Shown here piece by piece: positions 25,012 through 33,468 of a stretch of 64,000 nt of DNA. The translations under genes were made by a program, and so were the position numbers. Source of the DNA: CAJQQY01 sp045104975 (lineage in GTDB: Bacteria; Bacteroidota; Bacteroidia; Chitinophagales; Saprospiraceae); assembly GCA_045104975.1 (NCBI GenBank), contig JBGCCY010000033.1:62001-126000 (forward strand). The letters run 5' to 3'. Under the pieces are notes generated by a model. The model saw only the letters and a list, made by a program, of their open reading frames with translations, was not told the origin of the DNA and did no database searches. How positions within the stretch are numbered: position 1 is the stretch's first letter; each line of letters begins with the position of its first letter.

Positions 25012-25497
25012 TTATTCTCCAGTCCAAAAAAAATACAAATAATAATCAATGCCATCAGAGAATAACACTTTGTGATCATTCCACCTAGGATCGATTTCTA
25101 GTGAGTTTGTAATTTCCATTGAACCTAAAACGAAATTAACTGTTCGTTGAATTTTCGAGAATTTATACTCAGCTAATTTTCGGGAAGTTCCATCAATATT
25201 TAAACTTGCTTGCCAATGCTTATGAGTGACAATATCGTTAAATTCTAAAATCTGGTAAAACGAATCCTCCCCATCAGAATACCAAGATATACAACCCAAC
25301 CAAAATTCTATCAAGTTTTTAAAGTCATTGGAATCTCCTTTTAAAATAATCGTTTGGCCATATTGATATTTAGTTTTTACCAACTCTTCAGGTTTCTTAT
25401 TTTTGAAATAATCTTGGATTAAATTATCGCTATACTCAATTATTTCTTGAAGAGAAAATGAGGCAAATTCTTGAATTATTTTAGTTGCTCGGTCCAT
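25012..25497 (-). CDS. Uncharacterised cytosolic protein, 161 residues
   Basis: No signal peptide or membrane segment is seen. It begins with a helical region (IIQEFASFSLQEIIEYSDNL) and ends in aromatic-rich strands (DGIDYYLYFFWTGE). No known domain is recognised. It lies 29 bases downstream of the Gfo/Idh/MocA gene on the same strand, so co-transcription is likely. Function unknown. Confidence 0.65.
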   Translation of the reverse strand: MDRATKIIQEFASFSLQEIIEYSDNLIQDYFKNKKPEELVKTKYQYGQTIILKGDSNDFKNLIEFWLGCISWYSDGEDSFYQILEFNDIVTHKHWQASLNIDGTSRKLAEYKFSKIQRTVNFVLGSMEITNSLEIDPRWNDHKVLFSDGIDYYLYFFWTGE

Positions 25498-25526
25498 AGA
25501 TTTTTTATAGAATGACTCGACGTTGT

Positions 25527-26447
25527 TTAATTGTAAACCTGATTCAGAATATCTTCACACAGCTGATGCGTTTTCCAAATATCTTCAATTGCTTCAGCAT
25601 TAAATTCTCTTTCTTCCAAAACATTGATCCAATCTTCGATCATATCAACGAATCCTCTTTTGTAAAGAGTAGGTTCCCAATTATTAAAATTCAAAGTTTT
25701 TTCTTTTCCTTTTGTAAAATGAACTCCAGCATTTAAATCATTAATTACCCATTTATTTTCTGGCGTAAAATATTCGATTCTCTCCTCGGTTATTCCGCTA
25801 ACCCTATTCATTCCTCCAAATAAAAACGTTTCCCCTTGTTGCCATTGGACTTGAATATTTTCTAATTTATTATGTTTAATTCTGGAAATAACATTTAGAT
25901 TTTGAATGGATCCTTTTCCCAAAAAACGAAGACTATCAATTACATGGATGAAATCATCAAAAATAAAAACTCTAGGATCGCCAGCTAAGTTGACTCTATT
26001 TTTTTGCCATGATATTTGAATAGGATTTGACTTTTTTGATAAAGGTCTAATTAGAGGAGCAAATCGCCGATTAAATCCTACGTAGATTGGCAGTTTATTT
26101 TTTGAAGCTAAATCCAATAATCTTTCAGCATCTTCGAGGGAGTAACTTAATGGCTTATCTACAAAAACAGGAATCTTTGCTTGTAACAATTTCGATAAAA
26201 TAAACGAATGGCTTTCCGTTGAACTATGAACCATTGCGGCATCTGGTTTAGCAGCAATAAGATCATCTAAATTGGAGAAGGTGGTAGTAATTCTATATTG
26301 TTTTGAAAGCTTGCTCAAGGTCTGATTATTTCTTGTGCAAAGTATAGGTTCAACTTTTGGATGATTGGCTAGAATTGGTAAATAAGCTTTTTGAGCAATA
26401 CTTCCTAGTCCAATTAATGCGATCCTTTTTTTTGGTTTATCTGACAT
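25527..26447 (-). CDS. Gfo/Idh/MocA-family NAD(P)-dependent oxidoreductase
   Basis: A 306-residue cytosolic enzyme. The Rossmann start RIALIGLGSIAQKAYLPILA is clear; VFVDKPLSYSLEDAERLLD carries the DKP variant of the family EKP motif, and VGFNRRFAPLIRPL follows. It is shorter than the usual 330-390 residues, with a compact C-terminal domain. Members oxidise or epimerise sugars, inositols or nucleotide sugars; the substrate cannot be told. It is upstream of an unknown small gene and 29 bases downstream of a MORN-type gene on the same strand. Confidence 0.88.
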   Translation of the reverse strand: MSDKPKKRIALIGLGSIAQKAYLPILANHPKVEPILCTRNNQTLSKLSKQYRITTTFSNLDDLIAAKPDAAMVHSSTESHSFILSKLLQAKIPVFVDKPLSYSLEDAERLLDLASKNKLPIYVGFNRRFAPLIRPLSKKSNPIQISWQKNRVNLAGDPRVFIFDDFIHVIDSLRFLGKGSIQNLNVISRIKHNKLENIQVQWQQGETFLFGGMNRVSGITEERIEYFTPENKWVINDLNAGVHFTKGKEKTLNFNNWEPTLYKRGFVDMIEDWINVLEEREFNAEAIEDIWKTHQLCEDILNQVYN

Positions 26448-26476
26448 GATGCGAATCTAATTAATTTTTTTTTAAG

Positions 26477-27553
26477 CTAGTTAGAATAATTATTAATCAC
26501 CTTGTGAACTTGGTTAATGGAAGTTGTTTTTTCTCTAACCCATTTTTTTTCTTCTTTTCGATACACCACTAATTTTCTAGATAAACTTTTCCTGTCCACT
26601 AATTCAAGTGCTACTTTTTTAAATTCTTTTCCATTGAAATAAAAAACGATTTGCTCAAAAAGAAAGCCATCAATTTGTTGAACACTATCTGGAAAAGGGC
26701 TCGTGTTGAAATGATCACTATCAAAGATTATTTTTCGTTTGATGATGCCTCGGTCATCAAAACTTTCCCATTGGTATTCATAAAATTTTTCCCGACCATG
26801 CTTTTTCCTCTTGAATATTCTTTCAAAAATTAAAATTTCTTTTCGCTTCATCTTTTCGACGACGACTTTATTTTGATTATAAATTTCTAATTTTTTATGG
26901 CTTTGTTTTCTTTTTAAAATTCCGTTGGGGAAATATTCTTTGAGTGTTGATTTCTTTTTTCTAGCTTTAATTTCCTCTGATTTTATTTTACCATTATGGA
27001 AGTATTGTATCTTTTTCCAACCTTTTTTATTTGGAATAAATACTTCAATCCGTTGTCCATTTTTACGGTATGAAAAGAGTGTGTCGATGAGTTGTCCTTT
27101 TTCAAAAACGCCTTGCATTCGTATCTTTCCATTGTGATAATAATCGGTAATTTTTCCATTGGCTAAAACCCCACAGTCTAAATATTCTGAACCAGGGCCG
27201 ATTATGATGCTTTGAGTAATTCGCTGGAAGAGAAACGTATCTCTATTTATTCCATTTTTATTTATGGTAAACTCAATTTCTAATTCATCGAAACCTACGT
27301 GGAGTTTATACTTTCCCAGTTTTGGGAGAGGGAGTACTTTTTTTTTCACGTTAAGATTCTTAAATCCATACGTTTTTAAGGAGTCAGAAACTGTCCAAAA
27401 TTGAGATGGCAAAACTTCTTTCGAACATTGATTGATAAAGGTTGGCTCAAAAGTAATTTGTCCAAGCAATGAGTTGGAAATAATAAAAGAAAAAGCAAAG
27501 ATTAAGCATCTCATATTGGAAGTATGTTGAAATTTGTGATTGTCTTTTTTCAT
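26477..27553 (-). CDS. Secreted MORN-like (YwqK-type) repeat protein
   Basis: A 358-residue protein. A signal peptide is best if translation starts at the internal Met at 27514 (MRCLIFAFSFIISNSLLGQ); the longer ATG at 27553 abuts the previous stop. Residues ~140-230 contain MORN/YwqK-type repeats (YYHNGKIRMQGVFEKGQLID, YRKNGQRIEVF, YFHNGKIKSEEI, YFPNGILKRKQ). It is very rich in lysine. Such proteins are abundant in Bacteroidota and often called antitoxin-like, but no toxin is seen here. The gene directly follows the small membrane protein gene, so they likely form one transcript. Confidence 0.75.
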   Translation of the reverse strand: MKKDNHKFQHTSNMRCLIFAFSFIISNSLLGQITFEPTFINQCSKEVLPSQFWTVSDSLKTYGFKNLNVKKKVLPLPKLGKYKLHVGFDELEIEFTINKNGINRDTFLFQRITQSIIIGPGSEYLDCGVLANGKITDYYHNGKIRMQGVFEKGQLIDTLFSYRKNGQRIEVFIPNKKGWKKIQYFHNGKIKSEEIKARKKKSTLKEYFPNGILKRKQSHKKLEIYNQNKVVVEKMKRKEILIFERIFKRKKHGREKFYEYQWESFDDRGIIKRKIIFDSDHFNTSPFPDSVQQIDGFLFEQIVFYFNGKEFKKVALELVDRKSLSRKLVVYRKEEKKWVREKTTSINQVHKVINNYSN

Positions 27554-28018
27554 TCAAGGAAATAGAACTGCAAAAAAGTAAATGTGAAACCCTAATCCAA
27601 ATAAACCTAGAATAATTGCAATTCCTCCTAATAATATATTTCTTTTTGACTTGGCAGATTCATCTGAATGATTGAAAGATTTGAACCCAAGAAAGATACT
27701 TGCTATCGAAAATAAAATTCCTATAAATGGAATAAATCCTAATACGCCAAATACTATTGCAAAAACTCCTGATGCATTACGGCTCTTTTTTTTGTTCTTT
27801 CGTTTTAATCTTTTTTGTTTCTTTTTGAAAAGAGAAAAAGCAATTCGCTCCTTGAAATTCATTTTGCGGTCGAGTTTTTTTTCTATCTCTTTGCTATTCA
27901 TTTTATGAAGAGATTCCGCAGAGGGGATTAAGCCGATTGCCGAATAAGAAATACTAAGCTTGGAGAGCATTAAAAAAATGACAAAAGAGATTTTTAGAAA
28001 AAAGAATTTGTTTTTCAT
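27554..28018 (-). CDS. Small membrane protein with two C-terminal helices (DUF4190-like)
   Basis: A 154-residue protein if started at the Met at 28018 (MKNKFFFLKISFVIFLMLSK), which gives a clean signal or TM segment. A longer reading frame extends to 28066 but would run up to the edge of the repeat element, so I prefer the shorter start. A strongly basic loop (FKKKQKRLKRKNKKKSRN) precedes two hydrophobic helices (GVFAIVFGVLGFIPFIGILF and LLGGIAIILGLFGLGFHIYF). This pattern resembles DUF4190-type membrane proteins; the function is unknown. Confidence 0.7.
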   Translation of the reverse strand: MKNKFFFLKISFVIFLMLSKLSISYSAIGLIPSAESLHKMNSKEIEKKLDRKMNFKERIAFSLFKKKQKRLKRKNKKKSRNASGVFAIVFGVLGFIPFIGILFSIASIFLGFKSFNHSDESAKSKRNILLGGIAIILGLFGLGFHIYFFAVLFP

Positions 28019-28058
28019 TTTTGGATGATAATTTTTTTCTTTATCGTACACTTTTTTA

Positions 28059-28242
28059 TGCCGCACTTACAGCGCTTAAAGCTCTTATCGATTTTGACCC
28101 TTTGGGCGATGCCCAAAGCTGGTATCTTTAAGCCTTTTAGGCTTTTGTTGACTAACTCTAACTCTGAAGGAGCAAAATATATTAGTCTTGGGTATCGCCC
28201 AAGGTTAACATAAACAGGGATTTAAGCGCTGTAAGTGCGCCA
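28059..28242. repeat. 184-bp element with 18-bp perfect ends and internal hairpins
   Basis: GCACTTACAGCGCTTAAA (28063-28080) pairs perfectly with 28221-28238. Inside are CTTTGGGC-gat-GCCCAAAG (28100-28118), AAGCC-tttta-GGCTT (28130-28144) and CTTGGG-tatc-GCCCAAG (28187-28203). GC content is well above the flanks. No ORF. A palindromic, possibly mobile, repeat is likely. Confidence 0.85.
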
Positions 28243-28369
28243 CAAAAGAGAATAATCTTTTTAGCTGTAAAAGTATTAATGTTATGTTTTAAATTTAAGG
28301 TTCTTGGAATAACCCTGTGATAAAAGAATTTCCGTGAAAGTTAACTAATTCATATTGGATGAAATTCTC

Positions 28370-28377
28370 TATTTTTG
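28370..28377 (+). promoter_or_regulatory. -7 element deciding the DUF998 start
   Basis: TATTTTTG matches TAnnTTTG and lies inside the longer ATG-started frame. Transcription from it begins at or near the GTG at 28382, which favours that GTG as the start. Confidence 0.55.
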
Positions 28378-28381
28378 CCTC

Positions 28382-29077
28382 GTGAAAATAAAAAAACTCT
28401 TTCTTCTCCTCGGCATCTTTGGTGCAGCCCAATTTTTGGTTTTTACAACCTATGCTATGACTATTTATCCAGGCGGAACGATTCATGATCACACCTTGGA
28501 GGCCTATTCTTTTTTTACCAATTACTTTAGCGATCTCGGGCGAACTCGAACTTTTGATGGTACATCGAATTGGGCTTGTCATACATTATTTAAAACAGCT
28601 TTGACCATTTCGGGAATCTGTATCATGTTGTTTTTTATCACTTTACAATCTTTTTTCGAAAATGGATTTACCAAAGTGATGGCAGTTTTAGCTACTTTTT
28701 TTGGGATCATAGCAGGTGCATGTTATATCGGTTTATCTTGGTTGCCTTACGATGTGGCATTTTGGGAGCATCGATATTTTGTGCAAGCAGGATTTATTTC
28801 ATTCTTGATGATGAGTCTTTTTTATTCGATTGCGATATTCCAAGATGAAATTTATCCGAATAAATATGGGTGGGCATTTATCATTTTTATAATGATTTTA
28901 TTTCCTCAAATTTTGATTATGATTTATGGCCCAAGGTCATGGAGTTCGCCCAATGCATTGTTGTTGCAAGCGACGAGTCAAAAGGTGGTGGTTTATTCGC
29001 AGATACTTTGTTTGTTATACCAAGCGGTGGGATTGTGGAAACTAGAAAATAGGCTAACTCGTGGTGGTCTGCTTTAG
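28382..29077 (+). CDS. DUF998-type multi-pass membrane protein
   Basis: A 231-residue protein from the GTG at 28382; an ATG at 28355 is in frame but lies upstream of the promoter element. Six hydrophobic segments are seen (KLFLLLGIFGAAQFLVFTTY, ISGICIMLFFITLQSFF, VMAVLATFFGIIAGACYIGL, FISFLMMSLFYSIAIF, AFIIFIMILFPQILIMIYG and a weaker last one). The loop ending in YFSDLGRTRTF and the later WLPYD fit DUF998 proteins (FSDLG signature). Function is unknown. Confidence 0.75.
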   Translation: MKIKKLFLLLGIFGAAQFLVFTTYAMTIYPGGTIHDHTLEAYSFFTNYFSDLGRTRTFDGTSNWACHTLFKTALTISGICIMLFFITLQSFFENGFTKVMAVLATFFGIIAGACYIGLSWLPYDVAFWEHRYFVQAGFISFLMMSLFYSIAIFQDEIYPNKYGWAFIIFIMILFPQILIMIYGPRSWSSPNALLLQATSQKVVVYSQILCLLYQAVGLWKLENRLTRGGLL

Positions 29078-29159
29078 CTGATCTAAAAAAAGAGTAAAGC
29101 GATTTTGTTAAAAAACAACTCTGTCTTCAATTCGCTACTTCCCTTCACCACTTTTTTAT

Positions 29160-29167
29160 TATTTTTG
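29160..29167 (+). promoter_or_regulatory. -7 element upstream of the M1 peptidase
   Basis: TATTTTTG matches TAnnTTTG 41 bases before the ATG at 29209. Confidence 0.45.
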
Positions 29168-29208
29168 GAAAAAACATTTCAAATCCTAATTCACAAAAAA
29201 CATTTTTT

Positions 29209-31704
29209 ATGAAAAAATATAACTTCTACACTCTTCATTCTTTACTACGTGTAAGTATTGTTATTTTATTCGCATTTACATTTTCAAATGTACAAGCACA
29301 ACCACAACCCGAAAAACAATTCTATGGGTGCAAAAATAAACATCACCACCACTTCAGTAAAGCGCCAGAACTCACACCTGAGCAATTGGCAAAAGTTACT
29401 TTTAGTAATGAGCGGAGTGATACCATTAATATTTTGCATTACAATATCAGTTTAGATTTTACACAATTTAACCAACAAGAAATATCTGGTAGTTGCGCAA
29501 TTTCTATCCAATCTAAAATGAGCAATGTGAGTTCGATATCGCTCGATTTATTGGCATTAAATATTGATTCTGTAACTGCACAAAATACCTTGTTAAATTA
29601 TTCTTACGATGGGGATCTTTTAATTATTGATTTTCCAAATGCATTAAATATTGATGAAGAATTAACTTTTACCGTTTTTTATAATGGGCAACCTACCCCG
29701 GCGGCTTCTGGTTTTGGAGGATTGGTTTGGCAAAATGGAATTGCCTATAATTTAGGAATCGGATTAGGTGCGACACCTTATAATTATGGTCGAGGATGGT
29801 TTCCATGTTTCGATACATTTGTGGAGCGATCAACGTATGAATTTAATATCATTTCTAATGCTGGAAAAAGAGCGTATTGTGTTGGAACTTTTATGGGACA
29901 AGATACTTTGGCGAATGGTGATTTGTTACGTAGCTATGAAATGAACCAACAGCTTCCGACTTACTTAGCTGGAATTGCAGTTGGTGATTATGATAGTTGG
30001 CAATCTACCCACACAGGAGCATTTGGAGATGTGGAATTAGAAATTTTAGCAAGACCAAACAATCTTTCAACTGTTGTAAATTCATTTCAGTATTTGGATG
30101 AGTCAGTTGATAATTTAGAATATTGGTGGGGAGAATATCCTTGGGAGAGAGTTGGATATGTAATGACTGGCAATGGTGCGATGGAGCATCCGACGAATGT
30201 AGCTTATCCACTTTCGTTGGCGGATGATGGACCAGTTCCAGTGCATAATGAAGTAATGGCACATGAGTTAGGGCATCATTGGTGGGGAAATGTGGTGACG
30301 TTAAATGGTCCTCAAAATATGTGGATTAAAGAAGGTCCAGCAGAGTATAGTTCACATCTTTTTTATGAACATGTTTTTGGCAGAGATGAGTTTGTGAGGA
30401 TAGTCAAGGATAATTTATTGTTGGTCATAGAGGAAGCACATATTGATGATAGTGGTTATCAGGCGTTGTCGCCGATGCCTTATGAGCAAACTTACGGAAC
30501 TCACACTTATCAAAAAGGAGCATTGGTGATTCATAACTTGAGAGGATATTTAGGAGATTCTTTATTTCGAGTAGGGATGCAATCAGTTTTAGCGGAATTT
30601 GCATACGGGCATATGGATGCGCAACAATTTCGAGATCAATTGACTACTGCAACAGGTGTGGATATGGGGCCTTATTTTGATGCTTGGATTTTTGCGCCAG
30701 GATATTCTTCTTACGAAATTGATAAAATGGCTGCGACGGCTGTAGGAAGTAATTTTGACGTGGAATTAGAGGTACAACAGAAATTACATGCTGCTACTGT
30801 TTTTCACCAACAAACTCCCTTAGCTATAACTTTTATGGACGAAAACTTTAATGTTCACCATGATGAGATTATGACAAATGGAGAATTTTCAACGGTTACA
30901 GTTTCTGTTCCATTTGAGCCATCAACGGTATTTTTGAATGGAGACCACCAATTAAATTTAGCGGTCATTGGCGACCAAAAAATGGTGATAGATGATGGGC
31001 CATCGGGAATCGCTTATGGAGGAATAGGTGCAAATGTTCAATCAAATATAGATTCTTCATTTATTCGAATAGAAGAATATAGGGTGGCAGCAGATCCTTC
31101 ACCGACTAATATTTATGATGCAAGAATTGCAACAGGAAGATATTTTAGAATGGCAGGAGTGTTGAATCCTGGTACGGAAGTTCGAGGTTCGCTTTCTTAT
31201 ACTGGAGGAGATCCCGAAGAATTGGATTATGATTTGGTGCAAAATACGGAGGATAGTTTGGTGGTATTGTACCGCGCAAATCCAGAAGATGATTGGGCGG
31301 AATATGATGATTACGAGGTTAAAACATTAGGAAGTACAACGGATGGAAATGGATTTATTTTCATTGAAAATATGCAACTGGGTGAGTATACTTTAGCGAA
31401 TGCAGATATTCCTATGGTAGCGAATAAAAATATTTTGAAGGAAAAAATCGATTGGACGTTATTCCCAAATCCAACTTCTGATCAAGTACAATTGCAAGGA
31501 ACACTTCCACAAGATGGTAATTATCAAGTGGAGATTTATGATATTCAAGGGCGCAATATTTTAGGGAAAAATATGGAAGTGGTGAATGAACAATTTTCTA
31601 TAACAATGAATTTACAAAAAATATCGAACGGGATTTATGTGGCAGTTATTCGTGATGAAAATGGAAAAGAGTGGGGGAGTCAGACGTTGGAAGTGATTCG
31701 ATAA
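29209..31704 (+). CDS. Secreted M1-family metallo-aminopeptidase with T9SS tail
   Basis: An 831-residue protein. A signal peptide (SIVILFAFTFSNVQAQ) is followed by a native histidine cluster (KNKHHHHFSK), then the M1 N-terminal beta domain. The aminopeptidase exopeptidase motif GAMEH is at 323-327, and the zinc site HELGHHWWGN with H352, E353, H356 and E375 fits HExxH-x18-E. An Ig-like and unknown domain lies at 500-740. A T9SS sorting domain closes it (LFPNPTSDQVQLQG, ending TLEVIR). It likely degrades peptides outside the cell. All catalytic residues are visible. Confidence 0.95.
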   Translation: MKKYNFYTLHSLLRVSIVILFAFTFSNVQAQPQPEKQFYGCKNKHHHHFSKAPELTPEQLAKVTFSNERSDTINILHYNISLDFTQFNQQEISGSCAISIQSKMSNVSSISLDLLALNIDSVTAQNTLLNYSYDGDLLIIDFPNALNIDEELTFTVFYNGQPTPAASGFGGLVWQNGIAYNLGIGLGATPYNYGRGWFPCFDTFVERSTYEFNIISNAGKRAYCVGTFMGQDTLANGDLLRSYEMNQQLPTYLAGIAVGDYDSWQSTHTGAFGDVELEILARPNNLSTVVNSFQYLDESVDNLEYWWGEYPWERVGYVMTGNGAMEHPTNVAYPLSLADDGPVPVHNEVMAHELGHHWWGNVVTLNGPQNMWIKEGPAEYSSHLFYEHVFGRDEFVRIVKDNLLLVIEEAHIDDSGYQALSPMPYEQTYGTHTYQKGALVIHNLRGYLGDSLFRVGMQSVLAEFAYGHMDAQQFRDQLTTATGVDMGPYFDAWIFAPGYSSYEIDKMAATAVGSNFDVELEVQQKLHAATVFHQQTPLAITFMDENFNVHHDEIMTNGEFSTVTVSVPFEPSTVFLNGDHQLNLAVIGDQKMVIDDGPSGIAYGGIGANVQSNIDSSFIRIEEYRVAADPSPTNIYDARIATGRYFRMAGVLNPGTEVRGSLSYTGGDPEELDYDLVQNTEDSLVVLYRANPEDDWAEYDDYEVKTLGSTTDGNGFIFIENMQLGEYTLANADIPMVANKNILKEKIDWTLFPNPTSDQVQLQGTLPQDGNYQVEIYDIQGRNILGKNMEVVNEQFSITMNLQKISNGIYVAVIRDENGKEWGSQTLEVIR

Positions 31705-31764
31705 TTTTTAAACCTGCTTGTCACAAACAAGTAATGAATTTTAAAATAAAAAATAAAAAATAAT

Positions 31765-31864
31765 AACGAATATTGAACAAGGAACAAGGATTTGAGAAGT
31801 TTGACGAACTAGATAGCAAGAGCACTTCTCAAATCCTTATCCTTAAATCGTTATTCGATATTCC
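31765..31864. repeat. 100-bp hairpin element between M1 peptidase and the next gene
   Basis: GGATTTGAGAAGT (31788-31800) pairs perfectly with ACTTCTCAAATCC (31824-31836), and pairing continues outward through AAGGA and CGAATA words with small indels. It lies between convergent genes. There is no T-run next to the stem. Confidence 0.75.
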
Positions 31865-31867
31865 CAT

Positions 31868-33121
31868 TCATTCATCCAATCTTACTCTTTGCAAGATTCG
31901 ATTGCGCTCTGCACTAACCCTTCCAGATTCCAAATAAAATAAAAACCCATCTTCAATTTCCATCTTTTCTACAAAAGTACATTCCAAAAATAAGACTGGT
32001 CGAGTAGTTCCTTTTTCCAAATTAATGCGGTGAATGGTCTTTCCTTTTTTAGTATTGAAAGCCGTGTATACCTTGTTATTTTTTTCGTCAAAGAGTATTT
32101 GTTGATGCCAGTTTTTATTTTGGTGATAAGAGATCGGAGTGTATCTTTTATTTTTTCCTTTAAAGGAGGTAAACTCTAAATAGCCAACGGTATGATTAAA
32201 TAAACAAAGTTCATCTCCCATATTTAACAGCGGAGAATAAAGTGGTTTGTACATCAAATTATTCCATGCTTGAACTTGTGCCCATTTAACTGGAATACCT
32301 AACTGTTGTTGTAATACGAAATCATCTTTACTTCGTCTTAAGTTGAGTTCGTCAATAATTTGTAGTGTATTGATAATGCTTTTTTCTTTTTTATCGATTA
32401 CTTGATAAGAAAGGATTTGATTTTTAGCTCTATAACTTTTCTTATAAATAAAATTTTCGGAAGACTCAATACATGGTTCAATCAGTTTTTCAAATAGCTT
32501 TTTGGGATATTTTTCTAGGAATATAATCTTGTCCTCGATCACACTTATTTCATAACCATGTCTTTTTCCAAGCAGGTGAATATTTCCCAAACAACCTTGG
32601 TGTAAACTCTTAGCTTTTACCTTTTTTAGGGGGAGTTCATCTAAAAGTTCACCTTGCCAGTTTTGTAAGATTATTTTATTACCTGAAAAGATATCAGCAT
32701 AGGTAAGAATTAAAATTTGGTTATTGACCAGAAGAAAATCTTTTACAGTAAATGATTTATTTGTCAGTTTTTCAATTTTGGGTTGAGCAGTAATTTCAAT
32801 CTCAGGAAGTCCAAAAGAAGAAGGTTGAAGTTGAATAAGGATTGGTTCAGTTGGTTTTTCTTTTAATTCCAGAATAAAATTTTCGTAGCCTACGTAGGAG
32901 AAAATAATTATGGCAGGAAACTTTTTTACCCCAATTAGAAAAGTCCCATCTGAACTTGAGTAACCTCCTAAAGCTGAAGTTTGATTAAAGATATTTACTT
33001 TTTCAAGTGGCAAATTACTCTTTGCATCAACAATGCCCCCTTCAATTCGTGAAGAAGATTGAGCATTCATTTTTCCAAAAAGAAAACAAAAAGTAAGCGT
33101 TAAGAATATAATTTTTTTCAT
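31868..33121 (-). CDS. Secreted protein with carboxypeptidase-like regulatory domain and C-terminal propeller-like region
   Basis: A 417-residue protein with a signal peptide (IFLTLTFCFLFGKMNAQ). Residues ~24-100 match the CarboxypepD_reg-like/CNA-B type domain of Bacteroidota outer-membrane proteins (RIEGGIVDAKSNLPLEKVNI, GYSSSDGTFLIGV, IIFSYVGYENFILEL). The remaining 300 residues contain repeated beta-strand blocks (ILILTYADIFSG, GCLGNIHLLGKRHGYEISVI), consistent with a small beta-propeller, though not a named one. No TonB-dependent receptor barrel is attached. Function unknown; envelope location is likely. Confidence 0.7.
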   Translation of the reverse strand: MKKIIFLTLTFCFLFGKMNAQSSSRIEGGIVDAKSNLPLEKVNIFNQTSALGGYSSSDGTFLIGVKKFPAIIIFSYVGYENFILELKEKPTEPILIQLQPSSFGLPEIEITAQPKIEKLTNKSFTVKDFLLVNNQILILTYADIFSGNKIILQNWQGELLDELPLKKVKAKSLHQGCLGNIHLLGKRHGYEISVIEDKIIFLEKYPKKLFEKLIEPCIESSENFIYKKSYRAKNQILSYQVIDKKEKSIINTLQIIDELNLRRSKDDFVLQQQLGIPVKWAQVQAWNNLMYKPLYSPLLNMGDELCLFNHTVGYLEFTSFKGKNKRYTPISYHQNKNWHQQILFDEKNNKVYTAFNTKKGKTIHRINLEKGTTRPVLFLECTFVEKMEIEDGFLFYLESGRVSAERNRILQRVRLDE

Positions 33122-33468
33122 TGATTAAAATTGAAATGATAGCTTATATAAAATTTTAAAAATAAAAATACTGATAAATGATTTATTTTTTTTTCAAATA
33201 AAAATTAAATGTCAGGTCACTAAATGTCAAATTCCTTCCATCTTATTTAGATTTATTGGAATACTTTTTTCATTTAATATATATTTGCTGGCACTCTAGA
33301 AAAGGAGTAGATTAAAATAAGAAATCTCCCCTCAAACTCTTCACATTTATAAATAAGATTGAAAACCTAAACTATTGATTAACTCTTTGTTAATCAGACT
33401 CTTAGATATGTGTAATTTTTTAAATTTTGATGAATATTTTTTAACTATCTAATCTAGCAAAACCAATT
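33122..33468. other. 347-base divergent intergenic region
   Basis: It lies upstream of the large protease gene and contains its promoter (33256-33287). No ORF and no notable hairpin is seen. Confidence 0.55.
33256..33287 (+). promoter_or_regulatory. Bacteroidota-type promoter of the reprolysin-type protease
   Basis: TTG (33256-33258) and TATATTTG (33280-33287) are separated by 21 bases, both consensus parts with good spacing. It would give a leader of about 175 bases. Confidence 0.6.

Larger units (their letters stand above)
28019..28381. other. 363-base intergenic region carrying a structured repeat element
   Basis: It holds the multi-hairpin element at 28059-28242 and the promoter of the DUF998 gene at 28370-28377. 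No gene is seen. Confidence 0.6.

Noticed and set aside
26477..27553. Toxin-antitoxin system suggested by the YwqK/MORN-like repeats
   Set aside because: No toxin gene is adjacent, and these repeats are widespread in envelope proteins without any toxin partner.
28019..28066. Longer start for the small membrane protein gene at 28066
   Set aside because: The extension is basic and would run up to the edge of the repeat element, while Met at 28018 directly starts a good signal segment.
29338..29349. HHHH run in the M1 peptidase that could be an engineered tag
   Set aside because: Only four histidines, in the native proximal region after the signal peptide of a T9SS protein; a natural histidine cluster is likelier.
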